Origin: Propionibacteriaceae bacterium UBA6122
GTDB lineage: Bacteria > Actinomycetota > Actinomycetes > Propionibacteriales > Propionibacteriaceae
NCBI GenBank assembly: GCA_002428365.1
Contig: DIVW01000041.1
Span: forward strand, 72,684 to 136,683
DNA: 64,000 bases
Direction: 5' to 3'
Under the pieces are notes generated by a model. It saw only the letters and a list, made by a program, of their open reading frames with translations. It was not told the DNA's origin and did no database searches. This document shows, in pieces, positions 27,594-36,399 of the stretch (its first letter is position 1; each line of letters starts with the position of its first letter). The translations under genes and the position numbers were made by a program.

Positions 27594-29492
27594 ATGATCA
27601 CTCTCGAAACCATCGCCGCGACCGGGGTCTTCCAGGTCGCGTGGCTGATGATCGCCCTACCCGCACTGGTGGCTGGGTTGCTGCTGGTCAGCGGCAAGTT
27701 CTTCGACCGTGGCGGGCACTGGCTGGCAGTCGCGGCATCCTCGGCCAGCTTCGTCCTCGCCTTCTGGATGTTCATCGAGATGCTGGGCGCCGATCCGGAA
27801 CACCGGGCGGTGTCGGTACCGCTGTTCGACTGGATCCAGACTGGCTCCTGGACGGTGTCAGCCGGCCTGCAGATCGACCAGCTTTCGATCCTGTTCGCGA
27901 TGCTGATCACCGGCGTGGGCAGCTTGATCCACCTCTACTCGGTCGGCTACATGGCTCACGATGATCGTCGTCGCCGTTTCTTCGCCTACCTGAACCTCTT
28001 CGTGGCCGCCATGCTGCTCCTGGTCCTGGCCGATGACTACCTGGTGCTGTTCGTCGGCTGGGAGGGTGTTGGTCTGGCCTCCTACCTGCTGATCGGGTTC
28101 TGGCAGCACAAGCCGTCGGCCGCGGCTGCGGCCAAGAAGGCCTTCGTGATGAACCGCGTCGGCGATCTGGGGCTGTCCATGGCTGTGATGAGCATGCTGG
28201 CCCTGATCGGCAGTTCCTCCTTCGAAGCCGTCAACGCCGCCGCCGCCAAACTCAGCCCCGGCTGGGCCACCGCGATCGGGTTGTTCCTGCTGCTCGGTGC
28301 CATCGGCAAGTCGGCGCAGGTTCCGCTGCAAGGCTGGCTCTTGGACGCGATGGAAGGCCCGACCCCGGTTTCGGCTCTAATCCACGCCGCCACCATGGTG
28401 ACCGCTGGTGTCTACCTGGTCGTGCGCAGCCATGAGATCTTCCAGATGTCGGAAGTGGCCTCCACTGCGGTCGTCATTGTCGGTGCGGTGACGCTGCTGT
28501 TCGGTGCCTGGATCGGCACCAGCAAGGACGACATCAAGAAGGTGCTTGCTGGATCGACGATGAGCCAGATTGGCTACATGATGTTGGCCGCTGGCATCGG
28601 GCCGGCCGGTTACGCCTTCGCGATCTTCCACCTGCTCACCCACGGCTTCTTCAAGGCCAACATGTTCCTCGGCGCAGGTTCGGTGATGCATGCCATGAAC
28701 GACGATGTCGACATGCGCCATTACGGCGCTTTGGCCAAGGTGATGCGAGTGACCTTCCTGACCTTCGCGATGGGCTACCTGGCGATCATCGGCTTCCCGT
28801 TCTTCGCCGGCTACTTCTCCAAGGATCACATCATCGAGGCCGCTTTCGGTCACAGTGCCTGGGCCGGAGTGGCTGCGCTATTGGGCGCCGGCATTACCGC
28901 CTTCTACATGACGCGGTTGATGCTAATGACCTTCTACGGCGATCAGCGCTGGCGCGAAGGCGTCCATCCGCACGAGTCACCGAAGACGATGACGATCCCG
29001 CTGATCATCCTCGGATTCTTCAGCATCATCGGCGGCGCGCTGATGAACTTCTGGATCCAGGAATGGCTCGAACCGGCCACCGGTGGGCATCCCCACGAAC
29101 TGACCATGGTGCCGACTTTGGTCGGCTGGCTGACCATGGCTGTGGTCGCGGCTGGCGTGGCGATCTCCTGGTTCGTATTCGGGGCCAAGCCAGTGCCGGA
29201 CGAGGCTCCCGCCTCACGCAATTTCTTCACCGTGATGGGTCGAAACGACCTGTTCGGGGACACCGTGAACGACGTCCTGGTGGTTCAACCCACCATGCTG
29301 GCTGCGCGCGGTGTAGTGGTCGCCGACCACAAGGTCCTTGACGGTGGCTTTGGTGGCCTGGCCACCGCGTTCGCGGGTATCTCCACCCAGGTGCGCAAGC
29401 TCCAAAACGGTCAGGTTCGAACCTACGCTTTGACGATGGCCATCGGCGTGGTCGCGGTTGGTGTAGTCATGATTCTCAGTCAGCTGGGCTGA
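27594..29492 (+). CDS. nuoL: NADH-quinone oxidoreductase subunit L
   Basis: 632 residues, about sixteen membrane helices. Antiporter-like marks: LFVGWEGVGLASYLLIGFW (Glu), AMEGPTPVSALIHAATMVTA (Lys/His region) and LLTHGFFKANMFLGAGSVMH. Outermost proton pump with a lateral C-terminal helix. The start ATG is 13 bases after nuoK, behind GGGGTAAGAG. Confidence 0.96.
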   Translation: MITLETIAATGVFQVAWLMIALPALVAGLLLVSGKFFDRGGHWLAVAASSASFVLAFWMFIEMLGADPEHRAVSVPLFDWIQTGSWTVSAGLQIDQLSILFAMLITGVGSLIHLYSVGYMAHDDRRRRFFAYLNLFVAAMLLLVLADDYLVLFVGWEGVGLASYLLIGFWQHKPSAAAAAKKAFVMNRVGDLGLSMAVMSMLALIGSSSFEAVNAAAAKLSPGWATAIGLFLLLGAIGKSAQVPLQGWLLDAMEGPTPVSALIHAATMVTAGVYLVVRSHEIFQMSEVASTAVVIVGAVTLLFGAWIGTSKDDIKKVLAGSTMSQIGYMMLAAGIGPAGYAFAIFHLLTHGFFKANMFLGAGSVMHAMNDDVDMRHYGALAKVMRVTFLTFAMGYLAIIGFPFFAGYFSKDHIIEAAFGHSAWAGVAALLGAGITAFYMTRLMLMTFYGDQRWREGVHPHESPKTMTIPLIILGFFSIIGGALMNFWIQEWLEPATGGHPHELTMVPTLVGWLTMAVVAAGVAISWFVFGAKPVPDEAPASRNFFTVMGRNDLFGDTVNDVLVVQPTMLAARGVVVADHKVLDGGFGGLATAFAGISTQVRKLQNGQVRTYALTMAIGVVAVGVVMILSQLG

Positions 29493-29506
29493 GGGAGGAG
29501 TTCTAG

Positions 29507-31018
29507 ATGACGGTCCCTTGGCTCACCCTCCTCGGTCTGGTTCCCTTGGTTGGCGCAGGTGCACTCCTGTTGCCGATCAAGGAGCTGGCCCGCTATTTGG
29601 GTATGTTCTTCGCGCTGCTCACTGCAGCGGCAGGCATCGGTGTCGCCGTGCTGTACACCGGTGGCGCTTCGCTGGCCGAAAAGGTCGCCTGGATGCCGAA
29701 CTTTGGCACTTGGTGGGCGCTGAATGTTGACGGCATGGGTTTGGTGATGGTGCTGCTTACCGTCGCGCTCACCCCGGTGGTGCTGTTGGCTGAATGGAAG
29801 CTCGACAGCGTCGGACGCTGGACGCCACAGGCGTTCGTCGCGCTGGTGCTGCTGCTGGAGAGCCTCTCGCTTTACACCTTCCTGGCCGCCGATGTGCTGC
29901 TGTTCTACCTCTTCTTTGAGGCGACGCTGATCCCGATGTACTTCCTGATCGGTGGCTTTGGTGGGGCGCAGCGGGCTCAGGCCGCGGTGAAGTTCCTGCT
30001 GTTCAGCCTGGCTGGCGGGCTAGTGATGCTGATCAGTGTGATCGGCCTCTACGTTTACTCCATCCGGGTGTTGGGCACGCCGAGCTATCTGCTCGGCGAT
30101 CTGGCTGGGATGGCATTGCCAACCGACGTTGGCCGTTGGCTGATGTTGGGCTTCCTGGTCGCCTTCATCGTGAAGGCGCCGATGGTGCCGGTACACACCT
30201 GGCTGCCGACTGCGACCGAGCAGGCGACTCCGGGCACCTCGGTGCTCCTGGTGGGCATCCTGGACAAGATCGGCACCTTCGGGATGATCAAGTTTTGCCT
30301 GGGGCTGTTCCCCGAGGCCAGCCAGTGGGTGGCACCAGCCATGGTGGTGCTGGCGCTGATCAGCATCATCTACGGCGCGATCGCGGCCATCGGCAGTTCT
30401 GACATGCTGCGGCTGATCGCCTACACCTCAGTGAGCCACTTCGGCTTCATGGTCCTGGGTATCTACACCTTCACCAGCGCAGGCATCTCCGGGTCGATCT
30501 TCTACATGGTCAACCACGGTTTCTCTACTGCCGCCTTGTTCCTGGTGGTCGGCATGCTGATCGCCAGGCGCGGTTCGTCCAAGGTCGCCGACTTTGGCGG
30601 GGTCGAGAAGGTTGCCCCGGTATTGGCTGGCTTCCTGCTGTTTGCTGGTCTCTCCGGGCTGGCCTTGCCTGGCTTGTCCAGCTTCGTGTCGGAGTTCATG
30701 GTGATGGCTGGCGCCTGGTCGCGGCAGCCGTGGGTGGGCGCGATTGCCGCCCTGGGCACGGTGCTGGCTGCGGTTTACATCCTGCTGATGTACCAGCGCA
30801 CTATGACCGGACCGGTCAGCGAGGCCACGGCAAAGTACTTCACCACTGATGCTGGGCTTCGAGAGAAGTGGGTCGCAGCCCCGCTGATCGCGGTGATCCT
30901 GATCCTCGGGTTCGTCCCCGGGCTGGCCCTGAAGGTGATCGAGCCGACGACGCAGCAGACGATGAGCCACGTCGGCGTGACCGACCCGGTGGCTCCGCTT
31001 GGAGAGGAAGGCAAGTGA
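29507..31018 (+). CDS. nuoM: NADH-quinone oxidoreductase subunit M
   Basis: 503 residues, about fourteen membrane helices. Marks: LFYLFFEATLIPMYFLIG (essential Glu), VKAPMVPVHTWLPTATEQA and LIAYTSVSHFGFMVLGI. The start follows GGGAGGAG by 7 bases. Its last base pairs overlap the nuoN GTG. Confidence 0.96.
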   Translation: MTVPWLTLLGLVPLVGAGALLLPIKELARYLGMFFALLTAAAGIGVAVLYTGGASLAEKVAWMPNFGTWWALNVDGMGLVMVLLTVALTPVVLLAEWKLDSVGRWTPQAFVALVLLLESLSLYTFLAADVLLFYLFFEATLIPMYFLIGGFGGAQRAQAAVKFLLFSLAGGLVMLISVIGLYVYSIRVLGTPSYLLGDLAGMALPTDVGRWLMLGFLVAFIVKAPMVPVHTWLPTATEQATPGTSVLLVGILDKIGTFGMIKFCLGLFPEASQWVAPAMVVLALISIIYGAIAAIGSSDMLRLIAYTSVSHFGFMVLGIYTFTSAGISGSIFYMVNHGFSTAALFLVVGMLIARRGSSKVADFGGVEKVAPVLAGFLLFAGLSGLALPGLSSFVSEFMVMAGAWSRQPWVGAIAALGTVLAAVYILLMYQRTMTGPVSEATAKYFTTDAGLREKWVAAPLIAVILILGFVPGLALKVIEPTTQQTMSHVGVTDPVAPLGEEGK

Positions 31019-32571
31019 ACATCGCTACTCCCACCTTCGAGTGGCTGCAACTGGCCCCGGTGTTGACTGTCCTACTGGTTGCCTGTCTCGGCGTTGTCGT
31101 CGAGGCAGTCGCGCCCCGGGCCTACCGCTTCGTCCTCCAGGTCAGCCTGGTTGTGCTCGGTCTGCTGGCCGCCCTCGGCTTCCTGGCGGTGAACTACGTC
31201 AACGAGAGCGTAGGCATCCTGGCGGAGGGGGCGGTCGCGCTCGACCGGCCGACCTATCTGATCTGGGGCGCGCTGTTGGTGTTCGGACTGCTCTCGATCC
31301 TGCTGTTCGCCGAGCGCAAGCTCGACAACGGGGTGAGCGCTTTCGCCGCCTCTGCGGCATCGATCCCAGGCAGCGTTTCTGAGACCGACTCGTCGGCGGC
31401 TCGTCATGAGCACACCGAAGTCTTCCCGCTGGCGTTGTTCTCGCTGTCGGGCATGATGGTCTTCGCCTCGGCCACCGACCTGATCACCGCCTTTGTGGCT
31501 CTCGAAGTCATGTCGCTGCCGCTCTACCTGCTCAGCGGGATGGCCAGGCGGCGGCGCTTGCTGAGTCAGGAAGCCGCGTTGAAGTACTTCCTGCTCGGAT
31601 CTATGTCTTCGGCGTTCTTCCTGTTCGGCATGGCGCTGGTCTACGGCTACGCCGGCTCATTTGACTACAAGGCCATCGACGCTGCCGTGTTCACGCCCAC
31701 CTACGGCCATGGCCTACTGCTGACCGGAGCGGCGTTGATGGCGGTTGGCCTGCTGTTCAAGATCGGCGCGGTGCCCTTCCACAACTGGGTGCCCGATGTC
31801 TATGTCGGGGCACCCACCCCGGTTACCGGCTTCATGGCGATCACCACCAAGCTGGCCGCAGTTGGCGCGACCGCCCGGTTCTTCTTCGTGGCGCTTGGGG
31901 CCGATCGATGGAGTTGGCAGCCATTGCTGGCTGCGGTGGCTTTGGTCACCATGATTGTTGGGGTCGTGCTCGCTTTGACCCAAACCGACATCAAGCGCCT
32001 GCTCGCCTACAGCTCGGTCTCACACGCCGGCTTCATCCTGGTAGCAGTGGTCGGCGCGACCGTGGCCACCACTTCGAACTACACCTCAAGCGTGGCGTCG
32101 ATCATCTTCTACCTGCTGGCCTACGGCTTCGCCACGGTGGCAGCATTCGCCGTGGTGACGATGGTGCGTGACGCCGCCGGGGAGGCAAACGACATCACCA
32201 GCTGGGCCGGATTGGGCCAGAAGAACCCGGTGATCGCCGCAGCCTTCGCCATCGTGATGTTGAGCTTTGCTGGTATTCCGTTGACTGGTGGGTTCATCGG
32301 CAAGTGGGAGGTGTTCACCGCGGCCTGGCAGGGCGGCTATTCCTGGCTGGTCGTGGCCGGCGTGATTGCCAGCCTGATCGCTGCCTACGTCTACCTGAAG
32401 GTGATCGTCTCGATGTTCTTTGCGGCACCGGCCGAGGGCGTGAGCGTCGGCAAGGCTGGTTTGGTGACGCTCGTGCCGGTGGGTGTTGGCGCGATCGCTT
32501 CGATCTACCTGGGTATCTTCCCCGGTCCGGTGATGGACGTGGTGACCGCGGCCAGCATCTTCCTCCGCTGA
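31015..32571 (+). CDS. nuoN: NADH-quinone oxidoreductase subunit N
   Basis: 518 residues, about fourteen membrane helices. Marks: AFVALEVMSLPLYLLSGM, KIGAVPFHNWVPDVYVGAPT and RLLAYSSVSHAGFILVA. The GTG at 31015 overlaps the nuoM TGA (GTGA); the same frame is open further upstream but only inside nuoM. Last of the fourteen nuo genes. Confidence 0.95.
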   Translation: MNIATPTFEWLQLAPVLTVLLVACLGVVVEAVAPRAYRFVLQVSLVVLGLLAALGFLAVNYVNESVGILAEGAVALDRPTYLIWGALLVFGLLSILLFAERKLDNGVSAFAASAASIPGSVSETDSSAARHEHTEVFPLALFSLSGMMVFASATDLITAFVALEVMSLPLYLLSGMARRRRLLSQEAALKYFLLGSMSSAFFLFGMALVYGYAGSFDYKAIDAAVFTPTYGHGLLLTGAALMAVGLLFKIGAVPFHNWVPDVYVGAPTPVTGFMAITTKLAAVGATARFFFVALGADRWSWQPLLAAVALVTMIVGVVLALTQTDIKRLLAYSSVSHAGFILVAVVGATVATTSNYTSSVASIIFYLLAYGFATVAAFAVVTMVRDAAGEANDITSWAGLGQKNPVIAAAFAIVMLSFAGIPLTGGFIGKWEVFTAAWQGGYSWLVVAGVIASLIAAYVYLKVIVSMFFAAPAEGVSVGKAGLVTLVPVGVGAIASIYLGIFPGPVMDVVTAASIFLR

Positions 32572-32574
32572 GGA

Positions 32575-32580
32575 TATGCT
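32575..32580 (+). promoter_or_regulatory. Possible leaderless -10 element of the prenyl synthase
   Basis: TATGCT ends 7 bases before the GTG at 32588, overlapping the alternative ATG at 32576. Confidence 0.35.
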
Positions 32581-32587
32581 GACCGAC

Positions 32588-33583
32588 GTGAGCGCGAACC
32601 GAACCTCTGACCTGGTTGGCGAGGTGGATCAGGCGCTCGCTGAGCGAGTGACCGCACTGCTTGAGCAGGTGGAGGTAAGGCTGGCGCAGGCTGCTGTCGC
32701 CGACACCGCCTTCGTCACCGAGGCAGCTCAGCACATCATCAATGCTGGCGGGAAGCGTTTCCGTCCGCTGCTGGTGGTGTTGGCGGCATTGTTGGGTGAA
32801 GCCGGTGACGACGACATCGTGCGGGCTGCCCTAGTGATGGAGCTGACTCACGTGGCCAGCCTTTACCACGACGACGTAATGGACGAGGCCCTGGTGCGCC
32901 GGGGTGCGCCGAGCGCCAACCAGCGCTGGGACAACACGGTCGCGATCCTGGTGGGCGATTTCCTATTCGCCCGCGCCTCCACCATCGTGGCCACCCTCGG
33001 CACCGAGTACGTCGACCTCCAAGCGCGCACTTTCGCTCGCCTGGTGCAAGGACAGATCGCCGAAACCTGCGGTGCCCAGGCCGGTGAGGACCAGCTGGCT
33101 CACTACCTGCAGGTGGTGGCCGATAAGACCGGCTCCCTGATCGCGGCGTCCACGGCCTTCGGCGGCATGGTGGCAGGGCTTGGCGAAGCCGAGTTGGCGG
33201 CGCTGGCTGCCTACGGCGAGGAGATCGGGGTGGTCTTCCAGCTCAGCGACGACATCATCGATATTGCTTCCGAGACTTCCGGCAAGACCCCGGGCACCGA
33301 TTTGCGGGCTGGCGTGCCGACCCTGCCGACGCTGTTGGTGCGGGCTTCGACTGCACCGGCCGATTCTCGGCTGCTCGCGCTGCTGGATGCTGACCTGAGC
33401 GATGACGCCGATTTGGCCGAGGTGCTGGCCTTGCTGCGCGCCCATCCGGTGCTGGACGAGGCGCGTGAGGTCATTCGCCAACGAGCCGAGATTGCTCGGG
33501 CCCATTTGGCGCCCCTGCCGGATGGCGCAGCCAAGGACGCCCTGGCCACCCTTTGTGACGCGGTAATCACCCGCTCGGCCTGA
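32588..33583 (+). CDS. Long-chain polyprenyl diphosphate synthase
   Basis: 331 residues. Trans-isoprenyl diphosphate synthase: GGKRFRPLLVVLAALLG, first Asp-rich motif SLYHDDVMD, second Asp-rich motif FQLSDDIIDI. The residues ahead of the first motif are small or aliphatic (ELTHVASLY), compatible with a long-chain product. It probably makes the menaquinone tail used by MenA. I prefer the GTG at 32588; the ATG at 32576 would add four residues. It follows nuoN closely and may also be read from the nuo transcript. Confidence 0.88.
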   Translation: MSANRTSDLVGEVDQALAERVTALLEQVEVRLAQAAVADTAFVTEAAQHIINAGGKRFRPLLVVLAALLGEAGDDDIVRAALVMELTHVASLYHDDVMDEALVRRGAPSANQRWDNTVAILVGDFLFARASTIVATLGTEYVDLQARTFARLVQGQIAETCGAQAGEDQLAHYLQVVADKTGSLIAASTAFGGMVAGLGEAELAALAAYGEEIGVVFQLSDDIIDIASETSGKTPGTDLRAGVPTLPTLLVRASTAPADSRLLALLDADLSDDADLAEVLALLRAHPVLDEAREVIRQRAEIARAHLAPLPDGAAKDALATLCDAVITRSA

Positions 33584-33614
33584 TCGAGCCTGCCCTGGGC
33601 GATGTCCCGCTCGA

Positions 33615-33620
33615 TACCCT
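33615..33620 (+). promoter_or_regulatory. Leaderless -10 element of the amidase gene
   Basis: TACCCT ends 6 bases before the ATG at 33627. Confidence 0.5.
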
Positions 33621-33626
33621 TGGGTC

Positions 33627-35078
33627 ATGGCTGAGCTGACGACGCTAAGCGCTGCCGAGATTGCTGGCGGAATCGTTGCTGGCGAGTTCAGCGCCGGTGA
33701 AGTCGTGTCCGCCCACCTGGGCCGAACCGCGCTGCTCAATGCTGGACTGGGCGCGTTCGCCCGGGTGGCCGGCGCCGAGGCCCTCAAAAAGGCCGAGCTC
33801 ATCGATGCTGCGGTTGCCTCAGGATCGGCCACGGGAGTGTTGGGCGGCGTGCCTTGCCCAATTAAGGATCTAACCCCGGTGGCCGGGGTGGGCCTCGAGG
33901 CCGGCAGCGCCGCCTTGAAAGGCAGCATTGCCGATGTCGACGACGACATTGTCGGCTGGCTTGCCGAGGCCGGCACGATCTCCACCGGAAAGACTGCAAC
34001 TCCGGAGTTTGGCCTGCCCTGCTACACCGAGCCAGCGGGAGCGCCGCCAGCGGTGACACCCTGGGATTGCGCCAGGATGGCGGGCGGGTCGAGCGGGGGA
34101 GCGGCAGTGGCGGTGGCGACTGGTATGGCTCCGATCGCGCACGCCTCTGACGGTGGCGGTTCCATCCGGATTCCGGCGTCGTGTTGTGGCTTGGTGGGGC
34201 TCAAAGCCAGCCGGGGCCGGATCGGGCCGGGACGGCTGCGGCAGCCTGGCCCTGGGCTGACTACCGATGGGGTGTTGAGCCGGACGGTGGCCGATTCGGC
34301 GGTGGCCCTGGATGTGTTGGCCGGGCGAGGTCAGGGGCTCACCTATCACGCCCCGCCGCAGCAGCCCGGCTTTCTGGAGTCAGCTCGGACGCCGCCGCGG
34401 CAACTGCGGATCGGCGTCCTGACCACGCCGGTGATCGCGGAGGCCGAAGTACGCCAGGCCTGCCTTGACGCAGTGGCTCGCACCGTCGAGCACCTCGCAA
34501 CCCTCGGCCACGAGGTGATCGAAGCGCCAGTGCCCTTCGCAGTGGACCGGTGGACGGCGTTCGAAGACATCTGGTCAGTGGGTGCGGCCGCAATTCCGCT
34601 GCCACCAGGTGCCGAAGGCTCCCTGCGGCCCTTGACCCAATGGCTGCGCGAGCGAGGTCGTCGAGTCAGTGGGGTTAACTACGCCGATGCGTTGTCGGCC
34701 CTGCAGCGGCTTGGCTTGGAGGTAGCCGGAGCGTGGGACGGATTCGATGCCGTACTCACCCCAACGCTGGCGCAGCCACCGCTGCCAATCGGAGCACTAC
34801 GCAACGACGCCGATCCGGCGGCCGACTTCGCCGCCCAAACTCGCTTCACCCCGTGGACGAGTGTGGCGAACCTCTCGGGGCGTCCGGCGATCTCGCTGCC
34901 GCTGCACACCGCGTTGATCGATGGGGCCTGGTTGCCGATCGGCGTGATGTTCACCGGCCGGTTCGGTGCCGAAGCCCTCCTGCTGAGTCTGGCCGCCCAG
35001 CTAGAGGACGCTGTCGGCTGGCAACACCCGTTCCTAACCGCAGAACCAGTCGGGTTGCCGGCTCGCTCGAACCCGTGA
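33627..35078 (+). CDS. Amidase-signature family amidohydrolase
   Basis: 483 residues. Ser-cisSer-Lys amidase: Lys in GVPCPIKDLTP, the Gly/Ser-rich signature ARMAGGSSGGAAVAVATG with the cis-Ser, and SDGGGSIRIPASCCGLVGLK with the nucleophilic Ser. Typical length for a stand-alone amidase; GatB and GatC are not adjacent, so tRNA amidotransferase function is unlikely. Natural substrate unknown. It ends one base before the convergent nhaA. Confidence 0.88.
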   Translation: MAELTTLSAAEIAGGIVAGEFSAGEVVSAHLGRTALLNAGLGAFARVAGAEALKKAELIDAAVASGSATGVLGGVPCPIKDLTPVAGVGLEAGSAALKGSIADVDDDIVGWLAEAGTISTGKTATPEFGLPCYTEPAGAPPAVTPWDCARMAGGSSGGAAVAVATGMAPIAHASDGGGSIRIPASCCGLVGLKASRGRIGPGRLRQPGPGLTTDGVLSRTVADSAVALDVLAGRGQGLTYHAPPQQPGFLESARTPPRQLRIGVLTTPVIAEAEVRQACLDAVARTVEHLATLGHEVIEAPVPFAVDRWTAFEDIWSVGAAAIPLPPGAEGSLRPLTQWLRERGRRVSGVNYADALSALQRLGLEVAGAWDGFDAVLTPTLAQPPLPIGALRNDADPAADFAAQTRFTPWTSVANLSGRPAISLPLHTALIDGAWLPIGVMFTGRFGAEALLLSLAAQLEDAVGWQHPFLTAEPVGLPARSNP

Positions 35079-35079
35079 A

Positions 35080-36399
35080 CTATCTGGAGAACTTGTCCGG
35101 GATGCCGTCGACATCGCTATCGAGATTTTCGGCCTCTTCGATCTCGCGGTAACGCCGATTTCGTGACCCGAGCACGGCCATGGCAATCAGCGCCGCCAGC
35201 ACCGAGGCGGTCAGAATGGCCACCTTGCCGACGTTGTCGTCCGGGCTGCCAAGGCCGAAGCTCAACTCAGAGACCAGTAAAGAGACGGTGAAGCCGATCC
35301 CGCCGAGGATCGACAAGCCGACCACGTCGACCCAGGCCAAGTCCGGATCGAGGCTGGCGTGTCGCAGCCGGGTGACCAGCCAGGTCGCACCGCTGATACC
35401 AATCGTCTTGCCGACCACCAAACCGAGGATGACGCCCAGCCCTACTGGGCTGGTGACTGCGGCCAGGAAACCGTCCAGGCCGCCAACGATGACCCCGGCA
35501 GAGAAGAACGCGAAAATCGGGACGGCAAGGCTGGCCGAGAACGGATGGACGCGGTGCTGGAGCACGTCGCTCAGACCGCTCTCCAGTCCCGAATCCCGCG
35601 GGGGGCGCACGGGGATGCAGAAGGCCAACAGCACTCCTGCCACCGTCGCGTGGACGCCCGAGGAGAGGGTCAAAGCCCAGGCGATGACGCCGAGTGGTGC
35701 CAGAAACACCCAGGGCGCCCAGGCATGCTTGAGCAGGAATCGTTGGCCGCGGTTGGCGATCAGGGCAAAGAGGGCCAACACGGCAACGACACCGAGCAGG
35801 TAGAGCGGCCGCAAATCGTGGGTGTAGAAGAAGGCAATGATCGTGATGGCGATCAGATCGTCGGCCACCGCCAGGGTGAGCAGGAAAGTCCGCAGGGCCG
35901 CTGGTAGGTGTGAACCGATCACGGCCAGCACCGCGAGCGCGAAGGCAATATCGGTGGCAGCGGGAATCGCCCAACCAGATCTGGCCTGGGCATCGTTGAA
36001 GGTGAAGGCCAAATAGATCAGGGCAGGCACGGCGACGCCGCCGACTGCGGCTACTACCGGAACCAGTGCGGTTTGGGGGTCGCGTAGATCACCGACCACG
36101 AACTCGTGCTTCAGTTCCAGACCCACCAGGAAGAAGAACACCGCCAGCAGACCGTCGGCAGCCCAGTGACCAAGCGAGAGATCCAGATCGATGCCAGCGA
36201 CCGTCGTGCCCAGGTGGGTGTCGCGGAGGCCGAAGTAGAAATCCGGCGCCAGATTTGCCGCGAGCATCGCCGCTGCAGCGGCGACCAGCAGCAGGATGCC
36301 ACCAACGGACTCGCTTCGCAGCACCTCCTGAGCCCGACGGAACTCTCGGTACGCGCCCCGAGCCAGCGTTACCGGCGCCGGTGGGCGGTTGGTCACCAT
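35080..36399 (-). CDS. nhaA: Na+/H+ antiporter NhaA
   Basis: 439 residues, about twelve membrane helices. Marks: FFFLVGLELKHEFVVGDL, AIPAATDIAFALAVLAVIG and LLTLAVADDLIAITIIAFFY with the paired Asp of the ion site. Exports sodium in exchange for protons. It overlaps the end of the upstream M13 peptidase gene by 7 bases, so the two are probably cotranscribed. Confidence 0.93.
   Translation of the reverse strand: MVTNRPPAPVTLARGAYREFRRAQEVLRSESVGGILLLVAAAAAMLAANLAPDFYFGLRDTHLGTTVAGIDLDLSLGHWAADGLLAVFFFLVGLELKHEFVVGDLRDPQTALVPVVAAVGGVAVPALIYLAFTFNDAQARSGWAIPAATDIAFALAVLAVIGSHLPAALRTFLLTLAVADDLIAITIIAFFYTHDLRPLYLLGVVAVLALFALIANRGQRFLLKHAWAPWVFLAPLGVIAWALTLSSGVHATVAGVLLAFCIPVRPPRDSGLESGLSDVLQHRVHPFSASLAVPIFAFFSAGVIVGGLDGFLAAVTSPVGLGVILGLVVGKTIGISGATWLVTRLRHASLDPDLAWVDVVGLSILGGIGFTVSLLVSELSFGLGSPDDNVGKVAILTASVLAALIAMAVLGSRNRRYREIEEAENLDSDVDGIPDKFSR

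Noticed and set aside
30868..31014. Upstream extension of nuoN inside nuoM
   Set aside because: The frame is open by chance; the GTG at 31015 gives the family N-terminus and a GTGA junction like its neighbours.
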